IMG/VR virus record: IMGVR_UViG_3300034012_001318
Location: 1-20,194 of that record
DNA length: 20,194 nt
Direction: 5' to 3' (one strand)
Origin: a virus
Shown here: piece after piece, positions 11,668-19,504 of the stretch
How positions within the stretch are numbered: the stretch's first letter is position 1
Layout: every line of letters begins with the position of its first letter
Made by a program: the position numbers and the translations under genes
The notes under the pieces: model-generated
The model's database searches: none
The model's input: only the letters and a program-made list of their open reading frames with translations
Told to the model about the DNA's origin: nothing

Positions 11668-11932
11668 TGGCTACAATAAGCCTAAACGCACTCCTAGTCA
11701 CCCGACTAAGAGTCATGTCGTGGTCGCCAAGTCTGGTGACGAGGTAAAATTAATTCGTTTTGGCCAGCAAGGCGTCAAGACCAATCAGACAGCAGGTCAA
11801 CGTGAGGCTTTCAAGAGCCGTCACGCCAAGAATATTGCAAAAGGTAAGATGAGCGCGGCATGGTGGGCTGACAAAACTAAGTGGTCTCCAAGCAAGACTG
11901 CATCACCTAGCACTAAATGGAAGAAAGGATGA
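11633..11932 (+). CDS. Conserved phage basic protein (99 aa, RFGQQGV...SAAWWA motif)
   Basis: Starts MKDPRLEKAGVSGYNKPKRT, then PSHPTKSHVVVAKSGDEVKL, IRFGQQGVKTNQTAG, SRHAKNIAKGKMSAAWWADK. The chain KSH.VVAK, IRFGQQGV, FK.RHAKNI.KGKMSAA.WA marks a family found across phages of many hosts. Its role is unknown. The many lysine, histidine and tryptophan residues suggest a small folded basic domain, maybe virion-associated. The start was chosen from the family pattern. The frame is open 30 codons upstream. It links to the next gene through ATGA. Confidence 0.8.
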   Translation: MKDPRLEKAGVSGYNKPKRTPSHPTKSHVVVAKSGDEVKLIRFGQQGVKTNQTAGQREAFKSRHAKNIAKGKMSAAWWADKTKWSPSKTASPSTKWKKG

Positions 11933-12699
11933 ACAATATACCATTCAAGAACTCAGCGATTACTCGCTTGACAGGCATGACAACCAATCCACCTTTAATT
12001 ACTAAAGGAAGGGCTAAAGAAGCGCGCAGTATGCGCGAGGGTATTACTCCAATGCAAAATGCTGACGGTACTACTTCTACACATGTCATGGCAGGTGGCG
12101 AGGGTGGATCCGGTAAGTACAAGTATACAGTAAACCCAACTGTATTCCCTAACAATGGAGGTAAGACATGGACCGATCTAAGAGAAGATCCATGGGGGGC
12201 ATATGACGAGGCATCTAAAAGAGGTGAGCTAATTGGCTTTAAGTCTGAGCGTCGTGCTGAGAAGTTTGGTATGGGATCTTGGAAGAAAGGTCAGGCAGGC
12301 CGAGAGGCTATGCAAGAATATCGTTCTGAAAAGAAAGCAGGTAATCTTTACACTCAGAAAAAGAAGGTAGATCAAAAGATTGCAGCTGTTGATGAGAACA
12401 AGCGTATTAATCGTGTTGTTGATCGTCGATATGATCGAATGGATAAGAAGTATGATCGAGCTGCAGGTAACACTCAAAAGACTGCCAAGCTTGATAAGAA
12501 ATACGGATACAATTACGAAGCAGCTAAAGCAGCTGGTATTGGTCCAGATGAGACAGGTCATTGGGGTTCAATTGGCAACGATGGTATGATATTAAAGGGA
12601 CCTAAGCATCCTTCAATGATTAAGACAAAAAAGGTTGAGGGTTATTTAGGTAACAAGATCAAAAAGATTGACGGCCAATTATACAGTGTACCTAAATGA
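11929..12699 (+). CDS. Probable virion-internal or structural protein
   Basis: A 256-aa protein starting MNNIPFKNSAITRLTGMTTN. Residues about 50-110 (THVMAGGEGGSGKYKYTVNPTVFPN, TWTDLREDPWGAYDEASKRGELIGF) resemble a domain found in phage virion proteins. That domain has the pattern: a short strand, PT.FPN, then W and A..EA..RGE...F. The rest is charged and helical (KKVDQKIAAVDENKRINRVV, DRRYDRMDKKYDRAAG). The ATG at 11929 overlaps the preceding stop as ATGA, so this start is preferred over the one 4 codons upstream. The role in the particle is inferred from context and domain resemblance. Confidence 0.65.
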   Translation: MNNIPFKNSAITRLTGMTTNPPLITKGRAKEARSMREGITPMQNADGTTSTHVMAGGEGGSGKYKYTVNPTVFPNNGGKTWTDLREDPWGAYDEASKRGELIGFKSERRAEKFGMGSWKKGQAGREAMQEYRSEKKAGNLYTQKKKVDQKIAAVDENKRINRVVDRRYDRMDKKYDRAAGNTQKTAKLDKKYGYNYEAAKAAGIGPDETGHWGSIGNDGMILKGPKHPSMIKTKKVEGYLGNKIKKIDGQLYSVPK

Positions 12700-12941
12700 T
12701 CATCCTTAAAAAACACAAAGGTCTAGGTGATACAGTGGCTGCTGTAACAGCAGCTACAGGCATCAAGGCACTAGTCGAGAGTATAACTGAGGACTGCGGA
12801 TGCCAAGAGAGGCAAGCCTCTCTTAACAACCCAGACCTATTAATAAACAAACTATTCTATGGGACAAAGCAAGACATCGAAGTATTACGCGACTCATCCG
12901 GACGCAGCAGAGCGCAGGAGGGAGAGTCAACGGAAAATTAA
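12696..12941 (+). CDS. Small phage protein with CGC motif (81 aa)
   Basis: Starts MIILKKHKGLGDTVAAVTAA, continues TGIKALVESITEDCGCQERQ, then ASLNNPDLLINKLFYGTKQD. The G.GDTVA...ATGI..LV plus CGC..R pattern is that of short Bacteroidetes phage proteins, mostly helical with a paired cysteine motif. Such relatives usually end soon after the LN.. stretch. Here the frame continues a further 27 codons in overlap with the next gene (83 bases), so the tail GRSRAQEGESTEN may be read-through after loss of the original stop. The ATG overlaps the preceding stop as ATGA. Confidence 0.7.
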   Translation: MIILKKHKGLGDTVAAVTAATGIKALVESITEDCGCQERQASLNNPDLLINKLFYGTKQDIEVLRDSSGRSRAQEGESTEN

Positions 12942-13119
12942 CCGATCAGAAGAACGTAAGAAGTACCGGGCCGATCACACAAAAGCTCGTCGTGCCAATG
13001 GCATCGACGGCAAGGGAGGGCCTGACATGAGTTCCACAAAAAGTGGTAAATTTGTAAAAGAAAACCCAAAGACAAACCGAGCTCGCAATGGAGCGAACGG
13101 CAAGTCTACTAAAAAATAA
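12859..13119 (+). CDS. Small basic phage protein (86 aa)
   Basis: Starts MGQSKTSKYYATHPDAAERR, then RESQRKINRSEERKKYRADH, ANGIDGKGGPDMSSTKSGKF and KTNRARNGANGKS. This layout (SKTS.YY..HP.A..., a lysine/arginine-rich helix, DGK..D.S.TK.G, NR...NG) is a family of small phage proteins often encoded near head or tail genes. Function unknown. It overlaps the upstream gene by 83 bases in another frame. Confidence 0.75.
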   Translation: MGQSKTSKYYATHPDAAERRRESQRKINRSEERKKYRADHTKARRANGIDGKGGPDMSSTKSGKFVKENPKTNRARNGANGKSTKK

Positions 13120-13122
13120 GAC

Positions 13123-13389
13123 ATGGCATATCAAAAACTACAAGTACAACGCGCGGCATTAGTTACACCGAGCAACACTGTTGACATCCCATACGTAGGT
13201 GGTGACGGAACAACTCCAAGCTGGCCTTGTGTCCTTTATATCGGCACTGGCGGAAATCTTCGCGTTCTAACCGAAGGAGGCGATGACGTGGTATTCACAA
13301 ACGTATTAGGCGGCACAACGCTTCCTGTGAATGTTGTAAGAGTATTTGCTACCAACACAACGGCTAGCAATATCGTAGCAATGTGGTAA
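13123..13389 (+). CDS. Spike-base-like protein (RCAP_rcc01079 type)
   Basis: An 88-aa protein: QRAALVTPSNTVDIPYVGGD, VLYIGTGGNLRVLTEGGDDV, VFTNVLGGTTLPVNVVRVFA, TNTTASNIVAMW. The order VTPSDT, LYVGTGGNL.V.T.GG, F.NV..GT.LPV.V.RV.AT.TTA..IVA.W is that of the small beta-barrel spike-base proteins named after the gene of the Rhodobacter gene transfer agent, which join a head or tail spike to the capsid. It would be a minor virion protein. It begins 3 bases after the preceding gene and ends 1 base before the next ATG. Confidence 0.75.
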   Translation: MAYQKLQVQRAALVTPSNTVDIPYVGGDGTTPSWPCVLYIGTGGNLRVLTEGGDDVVFTNVLGGTTLPVNVVRVFATNTTASNIVAMW

Positions 13390-13390
13390 T

Positions 13391-13546
13391 ATGTGGATAT
13401 TTAGCGCCATAGCAAATGCCGTAGGAGCCAACTACATAGGTGATCCTAACTATATAGCTGTATCATTTCGTAACAGAGTTCAAGCGGATGGCGGTACATT
13501 TGAGGCACAAAACTGTTTAATATCATTTCTAAATAGCTTATCATGA
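13391..13546 (+). CDS. Small phage protein (51 aa)
   Basis: Starts MWIFSAIANAVGANYIGDPN and has AVSFRNRVQADGGTFEAQNC near the end. The stretch RV.ADGGTFEA..CL...L..L is a recurring short motif at the ends of Bacteroidetes phage tail or fibre proteins. It is too short for default gene calling, but its stop overlaps the ATG of the fibre gene as ATGA and its start lies 1 base after the preceding stop. It is probably a linker or tip-associated peptide; role unproved. Confidence 0.6.
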   Translation: MWIFSAIANAVGANYIGDPNYIAVSFRNRVQADGGTFEAQNCLISFLNSLS

Positions 13547-15351
13547 GTCTATTAACACAGGCATCTTTGGTTGTGACTCCGAATGGAGTAAAAGAGGGCA
13601 AACTTTATTCCGTCATCCCGTCCGATGGTTCGGGCGATATGTCCGTAGTAAGAGCAACAACTGCAACAAGAGTCAATAGTGCGGGGTTGGTTGAGTTAGT
13701 GCCTTATAACCTTGTGCAGTATAGCGAGCAGTTTAATAATGCTGCGTGGTTAAAACAAGATGCAACAATAACTGCAAATAGTATTGATGCGCCAAATGGA
13801 ACTTTAACTGCTGATACAATTACGGATAATTCAACTTTAGACAGACACATAACTTATCAGTCTTTAGATTCTGAAAGGTCTTTAACAAGAACCTTGTCAA
13901 TTTATGCTAAACAAGGAACATTAAGATATTTAGTGTTAAGCGTTACAATTACAAGTGATTCTACTGCTTGTTACTCTGCAATTTTTGATTTACAAACTGG
14001 AACAATAACCGCAACTAAAAATAATGGTTCGGCAACAATTAGTGCATCTATTGAAAACACGGGTAATGGTTGGTATCGATGTGCAATATCGGGTGCTTTA
14101 GGAAGTGGATTCGAAACAATTTACCCAGTTATTGCGACAAGCGATAGAGCTGGTTTTACTGGTTCATTATCAAATAACAATTTACCAATATATGCTGGCA
14201 GCGGACAAAGCCTTTACATTTGGGGTGCACAACTTAACGAGGGTACAATACTCCCCTACCAAAAGACGGAAACAAGACTTAACATACCACGTCTTGACTA
14301 CTCAAACGGTACTTGTCCAAGTTTGTTAGTAGAACCGCAAAGGACAAACCTCTTGACTTATAGTTCGTCTTTTGATAACGCTGCGTGGATTAAATTTAAC
14401 GCAAGTATTAGCGCAAATGTAACAGCAACTCTTGACCCATCTGGAAACTATGGTGCTTCAAAGATTGTAGAAGATAGTAGTTCTTCTTTTCACGATATTG
14501 ACCAAGTAGAAGTATATTCAGCGGGCGCAAATACAATTTCAGTTTACGCAAAAGCTGCTGGAAGAAACCATATATTTTTGCAGCATTTTGATGGTTCTTC
14601 GTTCTTGACGAGCGGGACATTTAATCTTTCAAATGGAACGGTAAGCGGAAACGGTACGATTCAAAGCGTAGGCAACGGATGGTATCGCTGCTCATTTACT
14701 GCAACAACTGTAAACGGAACTGGAAAGTCTTATATTAATCTTTCAAATGGAACTACTGGAAACTATCAAGGCGATGGCACTTCTGGTGTATACGTTTACG
14801 GAGCTCAACTTGAACTCGGCAGCTACGCCACTTCATACATACCTACAACCTCAGCAAGTGTAACACGAAACGCTGACGTAATATCAAAGACGGGTATTAG
14901 TTCGCTTATCGGTCAAACGGAGGGGACTTTGTTTTTGGATGTTGTTTTAAAAAATCCATTTACATCAATAAACAGATTATTTTCAATTACAGAGACAGTT
15001 TGGAATGTTGGCGGTTCTATTAGAATAGAAGCTGAATCTAATAAATTTACCGCTGATTTTGTTAATGCTGGTTCAAGTATGGGTAAAATTGAATTTTTTA
15101 CAACTGTTCAGCAAAACACTCGTTATAAAATTGCAGTTGCATACAAGCAAAATGATTGTCAAATGTATATTAACGGGACAAATGCTGGTAGCGACACAAC
15201 AACAGCAGCAATGCCTACTTGTTCAGAATTATATTTAAACGCTTTAGGAGGTGGATTTGTAGCCGCATACGATGCAAATAATATCAACGCAGCAGCCCTT
15301 TGGAAAACTCGCTTAACCAACGCACAATTAGCAACCTTAACAACTATATAA
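13543..15351 (+). CDS. Tail fibre or spike protein with carbohydrate-binding-like modules
   Basis: A 602-aa beta-rich protein. Two copies of one module lie 213 residues apart. Each begins NLxxYSxxFxNAAWxK (residues 56 and 269), passes a TLSIYAK or TISVYAK strand, then NGWYRC, and ends with IWGAQLNEG or VYGAQLELGSYATSYIPTT. This is the pattern of beta-sandwich carbohydrate-binding modules of phage head or tail fibres. From about residue 460 (GTLFLDVVLKN) to the end (WKTRLTNAQLATL) it looks like a concanavalin-type lectin sandwich. It would bind a host surface sugar. Codon choice differs visibly from its neighbours, with more A/T-ending codons, fitting a swapped host-range cassette. Confidence 0.8.
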   Translation: MSLLTQASLVVTPNGVKEGKLYSVIPSDGSGDMSVVRATTATRVNSAGLVELVPYNLVQYSEQFNNAAWLKQDATITANSIDAPNGTLTADTITDNSTLDRHITYQSLDSERSLTRTLSIYAKQGTLRYLVLSVTITSDSTACYSAIFDLQTGTITATKNNGSATISASIENTGNGWYRCAISGALGSGFETIYPVIATSDRAGFTGSLSNNNLPIYAGSGQSLYIWGAQLNEGTILPYQKTETRLNIPRLDYSNGTCPSLLVEPQRTNLLTYSSSFDNAAWIKFNASISANVTATLDPSGNYGASKIVEDSSSSFHDIDQVEVYSAGANTISVYAKAAGRNHIFLQHFDGSSFLTSGTFNLSNGTVSGNGTIQSVGNGWYRCSFTATTVNGTGKSYINLSNGTTGNYQGDGTSGVYVYGAQLELGSYATSYIPTTSASVTRNADVISKTGISSLIGQTEGTLFLDVVLKNPFTSINRLFSITETVWNVGGSIRIEAESNKFTADFVNAGSSMGKIEFFTTVQQNTRYKIAVAYKQNDCQMYINGTNAGSDTTTAAMPTCSELYLNALGGGFVAAYDANNINAAALWKTRLTNAQLATLTTI

Positions 15352-15352
15352 A

Positions 15353-15697
15353 ATGAATATTTTTAAACTCACTTACCCAAACAAAGAAGCAGCAGTTGCT
15401 GACTTAAAAGCCAAAAACATTCTTGTAGAAGTTGACGGCATTGACGGAGAAAAACACGAAGCCTACGGAAACGGAGTGCAAGCAGTTGTCGAACTTGGGC
15501 TCATCCTCGTGACTCCACCAGTAATGGATGGAATGGATATCGTAACCCCACCCGTTTACGCTGATGGCTACCACTACGACGTAATGAGTTCCGAGCTTTA
15601 CGACTTCGGGGCTAACCTTGTAGAACCTAAGAACCCAAAACACGCATTTGCTGGACACGCAATAACAGAGGAGTTCCCTTATGAGCCAATCGTTTAG
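15353..15697 (+). CDS. Fibre-associated hypothetical protein (114 aa)
   Basis: Starts MNIFKLTYPNKEAAVADLKA. The motif YADGYHYDVMSSELYDFGAN and the end HAFAGHAITEEFP are seen. Relatives lie directly behind fibre genes in other Bacteroidetes phages, so it may be a fibre assembly chaperone or minor component, but this is inference from position. It begins 1 base after the fibre gene's stop and overlaps the next gene by 17 bases. Confidence 0.6.
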   Translation: MNIFKLTYPNKEAAVADLKAKNILVEVDGIDGEKHEAYGNGVQAVVELGLILVTPPVMDGMDIVTPPVYADGYHYDVMSSELYDFGANLVEPKNPKHAFAGHAITEEFPYEPIV

Positions 15698-16010
15698 TAA
15701 CCAAGGTACTTTATCAACGTCCGGGACTGTATTACATACAGGCCCTGAAAACAATATATCTGAGTTATACTCAATGAGATTTAATAATCCTGCTGCCTAT
15801 ACCTTAACTGTTTCTAAATATACAGCCTCCACGACTGTCACTACTCAAGTATATTCAATAAACCTTTCAGCAGGTGATACGGTGACAGATACATTTAAGT
15901 ATCATTTAGATGAGGGAGACTATATCACAGCGACATCTAGCGTAGCAGGGACAACTTTTATAGTAGAAGGATCTGACTTACCTAATGTTAATGTGATAAG
16001 ATGCAAGTAG
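15681..16010 (+). CDS. Minor structural protein, probable small beta sandwich
   Basis: A 109-aa protein: MSQSFSNQGTLSTSGTVLHT, NPAAYTLTVSKYTASTTVTT, SAGDTVTDTFKYHLDEGDYI. Strands alternate with threonine/serine turns, as in small virion beta sandwiches. No family recognised. It overlaps the genes on both sides (17 and 10 bases), which indicates coupled translation with the 633-aa fibre. Confidence 0.65.
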   Translation: MSQSFSNQGTLSTSGTVLHTGPENNISELYSMRFNNPAAYTLTVSKYTASTTVTTQVYSINLSAGDTVTDTFKYHLDEGDYITATSSVAGTTFIVEGSDLPNVNVIRCK

Positions 16011-17902
16011 TAGATGTAAATGGCAATATGTTTGGTTACGACCACCTAGAGATTATAGGTGCGGATGGTAGGCCAAAAACATTAGACAGCGGACTGACAT
16101 CAGTCGGCCTTTCAATGCCATCTGCGTTCTCTGTATCCAACAGTCCTTTAACATCAAATGGTACTATAGGCGTTACGGGCGCAGGCACATCATCTGAATA
16201 TATTGACGGCACTGGCGCATTAAGAACTTTTCCGTCATTAACAGGCTATGTCACAGCAGTCACCGCATCATCTCCGTTAAGCTCATCAGGTGGAACTACA
16301 CCTAACATATCAATACTTAGAGCCAACACAACAACTGATGGCTACTTAAGTGCTATTGACTGGAATACTTTCAATAACAAACAACCGGCAGGCAACTATA
16401 TTACTACAAGTAGAACGCTTACCATTAATGGCACTACATATGATTTAAGTGCCAATCGTTCATGGTCGGTAGGTACCGTAACGAGCGTTGCGATGACTGT
16501 ACCTACAGGGTTGACAGTTGCAGGTTCTCCAATAACAGGATCAGGTACATTTGCGTTAGGTCTTCAATCAGGTTATTCAATACCAACAACAGCCAATCAA
16601 TCAAATTGGACAACAGCATATAACCGATCTTTAACTGCATTTAGTATTAATTATGGTACATTTAGCACTAACCTTATATTAACAGAACAAGACTTAAGCA
16701 CACTAAGTTTAAGCTTAATTGCAGGCGCTGCAGCGCAGGGGAAAATTGTATTCTTCAACGGAAGTAATTTGGCATATACCTCATTGAATGCTTCAGCACC
16801 TTTGAGTCTTGATCCTAATAACTTTACGTTTTCAATCAGTCAGGCAAATACATCTACAAACGGGTTCTTAAGTTCAACTGATTGGAATACATTCAACAAC
16901 AAGCAGAACGCAATTACACTCACCACTACAGGATCAAGTGGAGCGGCTACGCTTATTGGCAGTACTTTAAATATACCAAACTACTCATCGGCATTAAGCG
17001 GATATGTTCCGACAAGCCGTCAGTTAACAATAAACGGCACGTCATACGACCTATCTACTGACAGATCTTGGAGTGTTGGTACAGTTACAAGTGTTGCTAC
17101 TACAGGTCCAATTACAGGCGGTACTATTACTGGTAGTGGGACGATAGGCATCACACAAGCTACTACGTCTACAGATGGCTATCTAAGTTCAACAGACTGG
17201 AATACATTTAATGACAAGCAGGAAGAGATTACATTAACAACTACAGGCACGAGCGGCCCTGCTACATTTACGTCAGATTCGTTAAACATACCTGACTACT
17301 CATCTGCACCAAGAGGTAACTTTGCGCAGACAGCAAAGAGTGTTCCTGTAACAAATACCACTGAGGCACAGTCGTTAATATATGTAAACTTTGAGAGAAG
17401 AGTTGACAACGATGGAGGTGTCACTGAGTCTTTAGACTGCATGGAGTCTGAGTTGAGGAATTATGGCAGCGTTGGCTCATTATCTGTACCTGCCAATTCA
17501 TTTAGAGTTGGTGATTCTTTTCATGTCAACTTAAGTGGATATATTAGCTCTCAAAACAACCAAGATATCGAAATAAGAGTCATGGCAAATGGAGGAGCGA
17601 CTGTGTTAGCTTTAGCATCAACCACACTGGCTACAGCAACAAATAAGTTTTTTGATTTAGTGATTACATTTACAATCAGAGCAATAGGCTCTGCCGGTGT
17701 TGCAAAGATTGCAACTTCCGGGCAGTTTACCTACTCAAAGGACGCATCAAATGCGTTTGAGGGAACTGATTTTATATACATCAACGAGGATACATTTGAC
17801 ACAACAATTTACAACACTTTAGATATAACAGCTCAGTGGGAAAATGCAAGCACGTCAAATAGCATACACAGTGAGATTTTTACACTTCAAAAAATATATT
17901 AA
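16001..17902 (+). CDS. Long tail fibre protein with DWNTF repeats
   Basis: A 633-aa threonine/serine-rich protein. Three copies of (T)DGYLSSTDWNTFNNKQ (near residues 110, 285 and 390) and two of LTINGTTYDLSANRSWSVGT plus VTSVA follow each other as a shaft. The last 190 residues (from RGNFAQTAKSVPV) form a separate beta-rich domain ending SEIFTLQKIY. Such repeats are typical of trimeric phage fibre shafts, with the C-terminal domain as tip. The N-terminus MQVVDVNGNMFGYDHLEIIG would attach to the virion. It is the second candidate adsorption protein in the window. Confidence 0.8.
   Translation: MQVVDVNGNMFGYDHLEIIGADGRPKTLDSGLTSVGLSMPSAFSVSNSPLTSNGTIGVTGAGTSSEYIDGTGALRTFPSLTGYVTAVTASSPLSSSGGTTPNISILRANTTTDGYLSAIDWNTFNNKQPAGNYITTSRTLTINGTTYDLSANRSWSVGTVTSVAMTVPTGLTVAGSPITGSGTFALGLQSGYSIPTTANQSNWTTAYNRSLTAFSINYGTFSTNLILTEQDLSTLSLSLIAGAAAQGKIVFFNGSNLAYTSLNASAPLSLDPNNFTFSISQANTSTNGFLSSTDWNTFNNKQNAITLTTTGSSGAATLIGSTLNIPNYSSALSGYVPTSRQLTINGTSYDLSTDRSWSVGTVTSVATTGPITGGTITGSGTIGITQATTSTDGYLSSTDWNTFNDKQEEITLTTTGTSGPATFTSDSLNIPDYSSAPRGNFAQTAKSVPVTNTTEAQSLIYVNFERRVDNDGGVTESLDCMESELRNYGSVGSLSVPANSFRVGDSFHVNLSGYISSQNNQDIEIRVMANGGATVLALASTTLATATNKFFDLVITFTIRAIGSAGVAKIATSGQFTYSKDASNAFEGTDFIYINEDTFDTTIYNTLDITAQWENASTSNSIHSEIFTLQKIY
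16320..17222 (+). repeat. Three fibre-shaft repeats
   Basis: Segments at about 16322-16383, 16843-16906 and 17158-17222 encode similar 20-residue units centred on DWNTFN. The second and third are closest, sharing most bases around AACTGATTGGAATACATT. They are separated by differing sequence, so they are protein-level repeats rather than a recent tandem duplication. Confidence 0.6.
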
Positions 17903-17904
17903 CC

Positions 17905-18039
17905 ATGACAAAAGAACAAGCTTACCAAGTATTAGTAGATGCAGTAAACTTAGCAACTACAAAAGGAGCATTTAACCTGCAAGATGTGTCTGCAATCATC
18001 ACAGCACTTCAAGCATTAAAGCCTGAAGAAGATGTATAA
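17905..18039 (+). CDS. Small helical phage protein (44 aa)
   Basis: Starts MTKEQAYQVLVDAVNLATTK and ends with AITALQALKPEEDV-like helix (SAIITALQALKPEEDV). The pattern EQAYQVL..A..LA...G.F.L.D...I..AL..L is that of very small helical proteins placed behind fibre genes in Bacteroidetes phages. The role is unknown; an assembly or lysis accessory is possible. The stop lies 8 bases inside the next gene. Confidence 0.65.
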   Translation: MTKEQAYQVLVDAVNLATTKGAFNLQDVSAIITALQALKPEEDV

Positions 18040-18463
18040 GTTACTATTACCCCTACTCATAGTTATAACGGCTTGTTCACCGACTAAAAGGTTTACACGC
18101 CTTATTACTAAGTACCCGTATTTAATTACTACAGACACTGTAGTAATAAAAGACACCATCACCCTCTACGTCCCTGAAGTGAAAACTGATACAGTTGTTA
18201 CTATCCAGCAACTTATCGATACAGTAACTCTGACTAAAGACAGAGTCACTGTTAAGACATGGTACGTCCCAAAAGAAAAGAAGGTTTATATCCAAGGCAA
18301 GTGCGATCCTATATACGTCACAAAGATTGTAGAGCGCAAGGTGCCTGTCAAGTATTATGAAAAGTACCCATGGTGGAAGAAGCTATTAAACAACCTATTA
18401 GCTATTTTTATTATCTTTGCTTTACTCTATGCATTGCATAGAGCAATCAAAAAACTACCATGA
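18032..18463 (+). CDS. Lipoprotein with C-terminal membrane segment, u-spanin candidate
   Basis: A 143-aa protein. The N-terminus MYKLLLPLLIVITACSPTKR is a lipoprotein signal with lipobox ITAC, so residue 15 would become the lipidated cysteine. Residues about 30-110 have repeated DTV motifs with strand character (TTDTVVIKDTITLYVP, TDTVVTIQQLIDTVTL). A hydrophobic helix LLNNLLAIFIIFALLYALHR follows near the C-terminus, with a basic end (RAIKKLP). One protein tethered to the outer membrane by lipid and to the inner membrane by a C-terminal helix is the layout of unimolecular spanins such as T1 gp11, which fuse the two membranes at lysis. Adjacent holin and endolysin genes support this. Role inferred. 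Confidence 0.65.
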   Translation: MYKLLLPLLIVITACSPTKRFTRLITKYPYLITTDTVVIKDTITLYVPEVKTDTVVTIQQLIDTVTLTKDRVTVKTWYVPKEKKVYIQGKCDPIYVTKIVERKVPVKYYEKYPWWKKLLNNLLAIFIIFALLYALHRAIKKLP

Positions 18464-18903
18464 AAACTAACGCACTAATTATTTTGTCTGGAATCATTAC
18501 CATCCTCGCACCGGTGGGACCGTTGCTAACCATAGCTTTAATTTCCATTCTATTAGACGTTGGTTTTGGAGTATGGCGCTCATACAAGAAACGTGCAGAT
18601 CAAGAGGCAAAATTTTGGGATGTAGTCCAAAGCCAGCGTTTATACGCTACAGCAGTTAAGTCTGCTATTTACGCAGCAGCAATCACATTCTTCTTTTTAG
18701 TAGAGAAGTACATTGCAGGTGATATCATCGCACATTTTATATCAATAGAGTTATTACTGACTAAAGCAGTGGCTCTATTTTTTGTTTTTATTGAAGTCAA
18801 GAGCATGAATGAGAGCTACAAAGATGTCACAGGTAAAGACATACTAGTGTCATTTAAGAAGTTCATCACAGGTCTTAAATCAGAAAGCGATAAGTGGAAG
18901 TAA
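18460..18903 (+). CDS. Holin
   Basis: A 147-aa membrane protein with about four hydrophobic segments: residues 5-33 ([20 protein letters not shown] through SILLDVGFG, probably two short helices), 64-80 ([17 protein letters not shown]) and 92-112 ([20 protein letters not shown]). The stretch [20 protein letters not shown] and the charged [13 protein letters not shown] loop match holins of Bacteroidetes phages. It would form pores that release or activate the endolysin. The ATG overlaps the stop of the spanin-like gene as ATGA, and the endolysin follows 1 base after its stop. Confidence 0.75.
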   Translation: MKTNALIILSGIITILAPVGPLLTIALISILLDVGFGVWRSYKKRADQEAKFWDVVQSQRLYATAVKSAIYAAAITFFFLVEKYIAGDIIAHFISIELLLTKAVALFFVFIEVKSMNESYKDVTGKDILVSFKKFITGLKSESDKWK

Positions 18904-18904
18904 T

Positions 18905-19369
18905 ATGTTGAGTACAACACAAATTATAGCAAAATACGGCCAACCAAACGAAAAAGGAACGTATCTAAAAACCATCAACCTACCCTACCCGATGCGCATT
19001 GCTTGGGATTTAAAGACAAAGGTTACAAAGATGCGTTGCCACAAGGACGTAGCAGATAACTTTTTAGCTGTTTTTAATGAACTTTTAGAGGTTTACGGCT
19101 ATGAACGCATTGTTGAGCTTGGTATAGATCTCTATGGCGGTTGTTTCAACTTTCGTAAAATGAGAGGTGGGGCGTCATGGTCTACTCACGCTTGGGGTAT
19201 TGCTATTGATTTGGATCCGGCTAGAAACAAATTAAAGGAAACAAGCAGAACAGCCCGCTTTGCAAGACCTGAATATAAAGATATGATTGATATATTTTAC
19301 AAGCATGGTTTTGTTTCGCTTGGACGTGAAAAAAATTATGACTGGATGCACTTTCAAATAAATCACTAA
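18905..19369 (+). CDS. Endolysin, M15-family peptidase
   Basis: A 154-aa peptidase with the LAS zinc site. H95 and D102 are in [12 protein letters not shown], and H149 is in DWMHFQI, with D146 three residues before it. [12 protein letters not shown] before the first histidine is also typical. Family members are D,D-carboxypeptidases or L-alanyl-D-glutamate endopeptidases that cut the peptide part of peptidoglycan. No signal peptide and no cell-wall-binding domain are seen, so it needs the holin to reach the wall. It completes the cassette of spanin, holin and endolysin. Confidence 0.9.
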   Translation: MLSTTQIIAKYGQPNEKGTYLKTINLPYPMRIAWDLKTKVTKMRCHKDVADNFLAVFNELLEVYGYERIVELGIDLYGGCFNFRKMRGGASWSTHAWGIAIDLDPARNKLKETSRTARFARPEYKDMIDIFYKHGFVSLGREKNYDWMHFQINH

Positions 19370-19374
19370 CTTTG
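19367..19374 (+). promoter_or_regulatory. Possible -7 element TAACTTTG
   Basis: TAACTTTG fits TAnnTTTG and overlaps the endolysin stop. The next ATG (19379) follows after 4 bases, the same spacing as at 8144-8156. No good -33 element is seen, so this is a weak candidate. Confidence 0.3.
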
Positions 19375-19378
19375 TTAT

Positions 19379-19504
19379 ATGAAGAAGGTTGAGTCTAAAT
19401 CAATTGTAAAGATTAAGGTCAAGCGACCAGGCGTTCATGCAAAGAGTAAAACGTCTAAGCTAAAGTCTTCTAAGAACTACAAAAAGAAAAACAGAGGTCA
19501 ATGA
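19379..19504 (+). CDS. Small basic phage protein (41 aa, PGVHAKSKTSK motif)
   Basis: Starts MKKVESKSIVKIKVKRPGVH and continues AKSKTSKLKSSKNYKKKNRG. The string RPGVHAK.KTSK.KSSKNYKK.YRGQ is a frequent small protein of Bacteroidetes phages. About a third of its residues are lysine or arginine, so it is probably a nucleic-acid-binding or virion-internal peptide. It is too short for default gene calling but ends in an ATGA overlap with the next gene. Confidence 0.7.
   Translation: MKKVESKSIVKIKVKRPGVHAKSKTSKLKSSKNYKKKNRGQ

Noticed and set aside
13046-13053. TAAATTTG as a promoter
   Set aside because: It lies inside a coding region with no -33 element and no gene start at a suitable distance.
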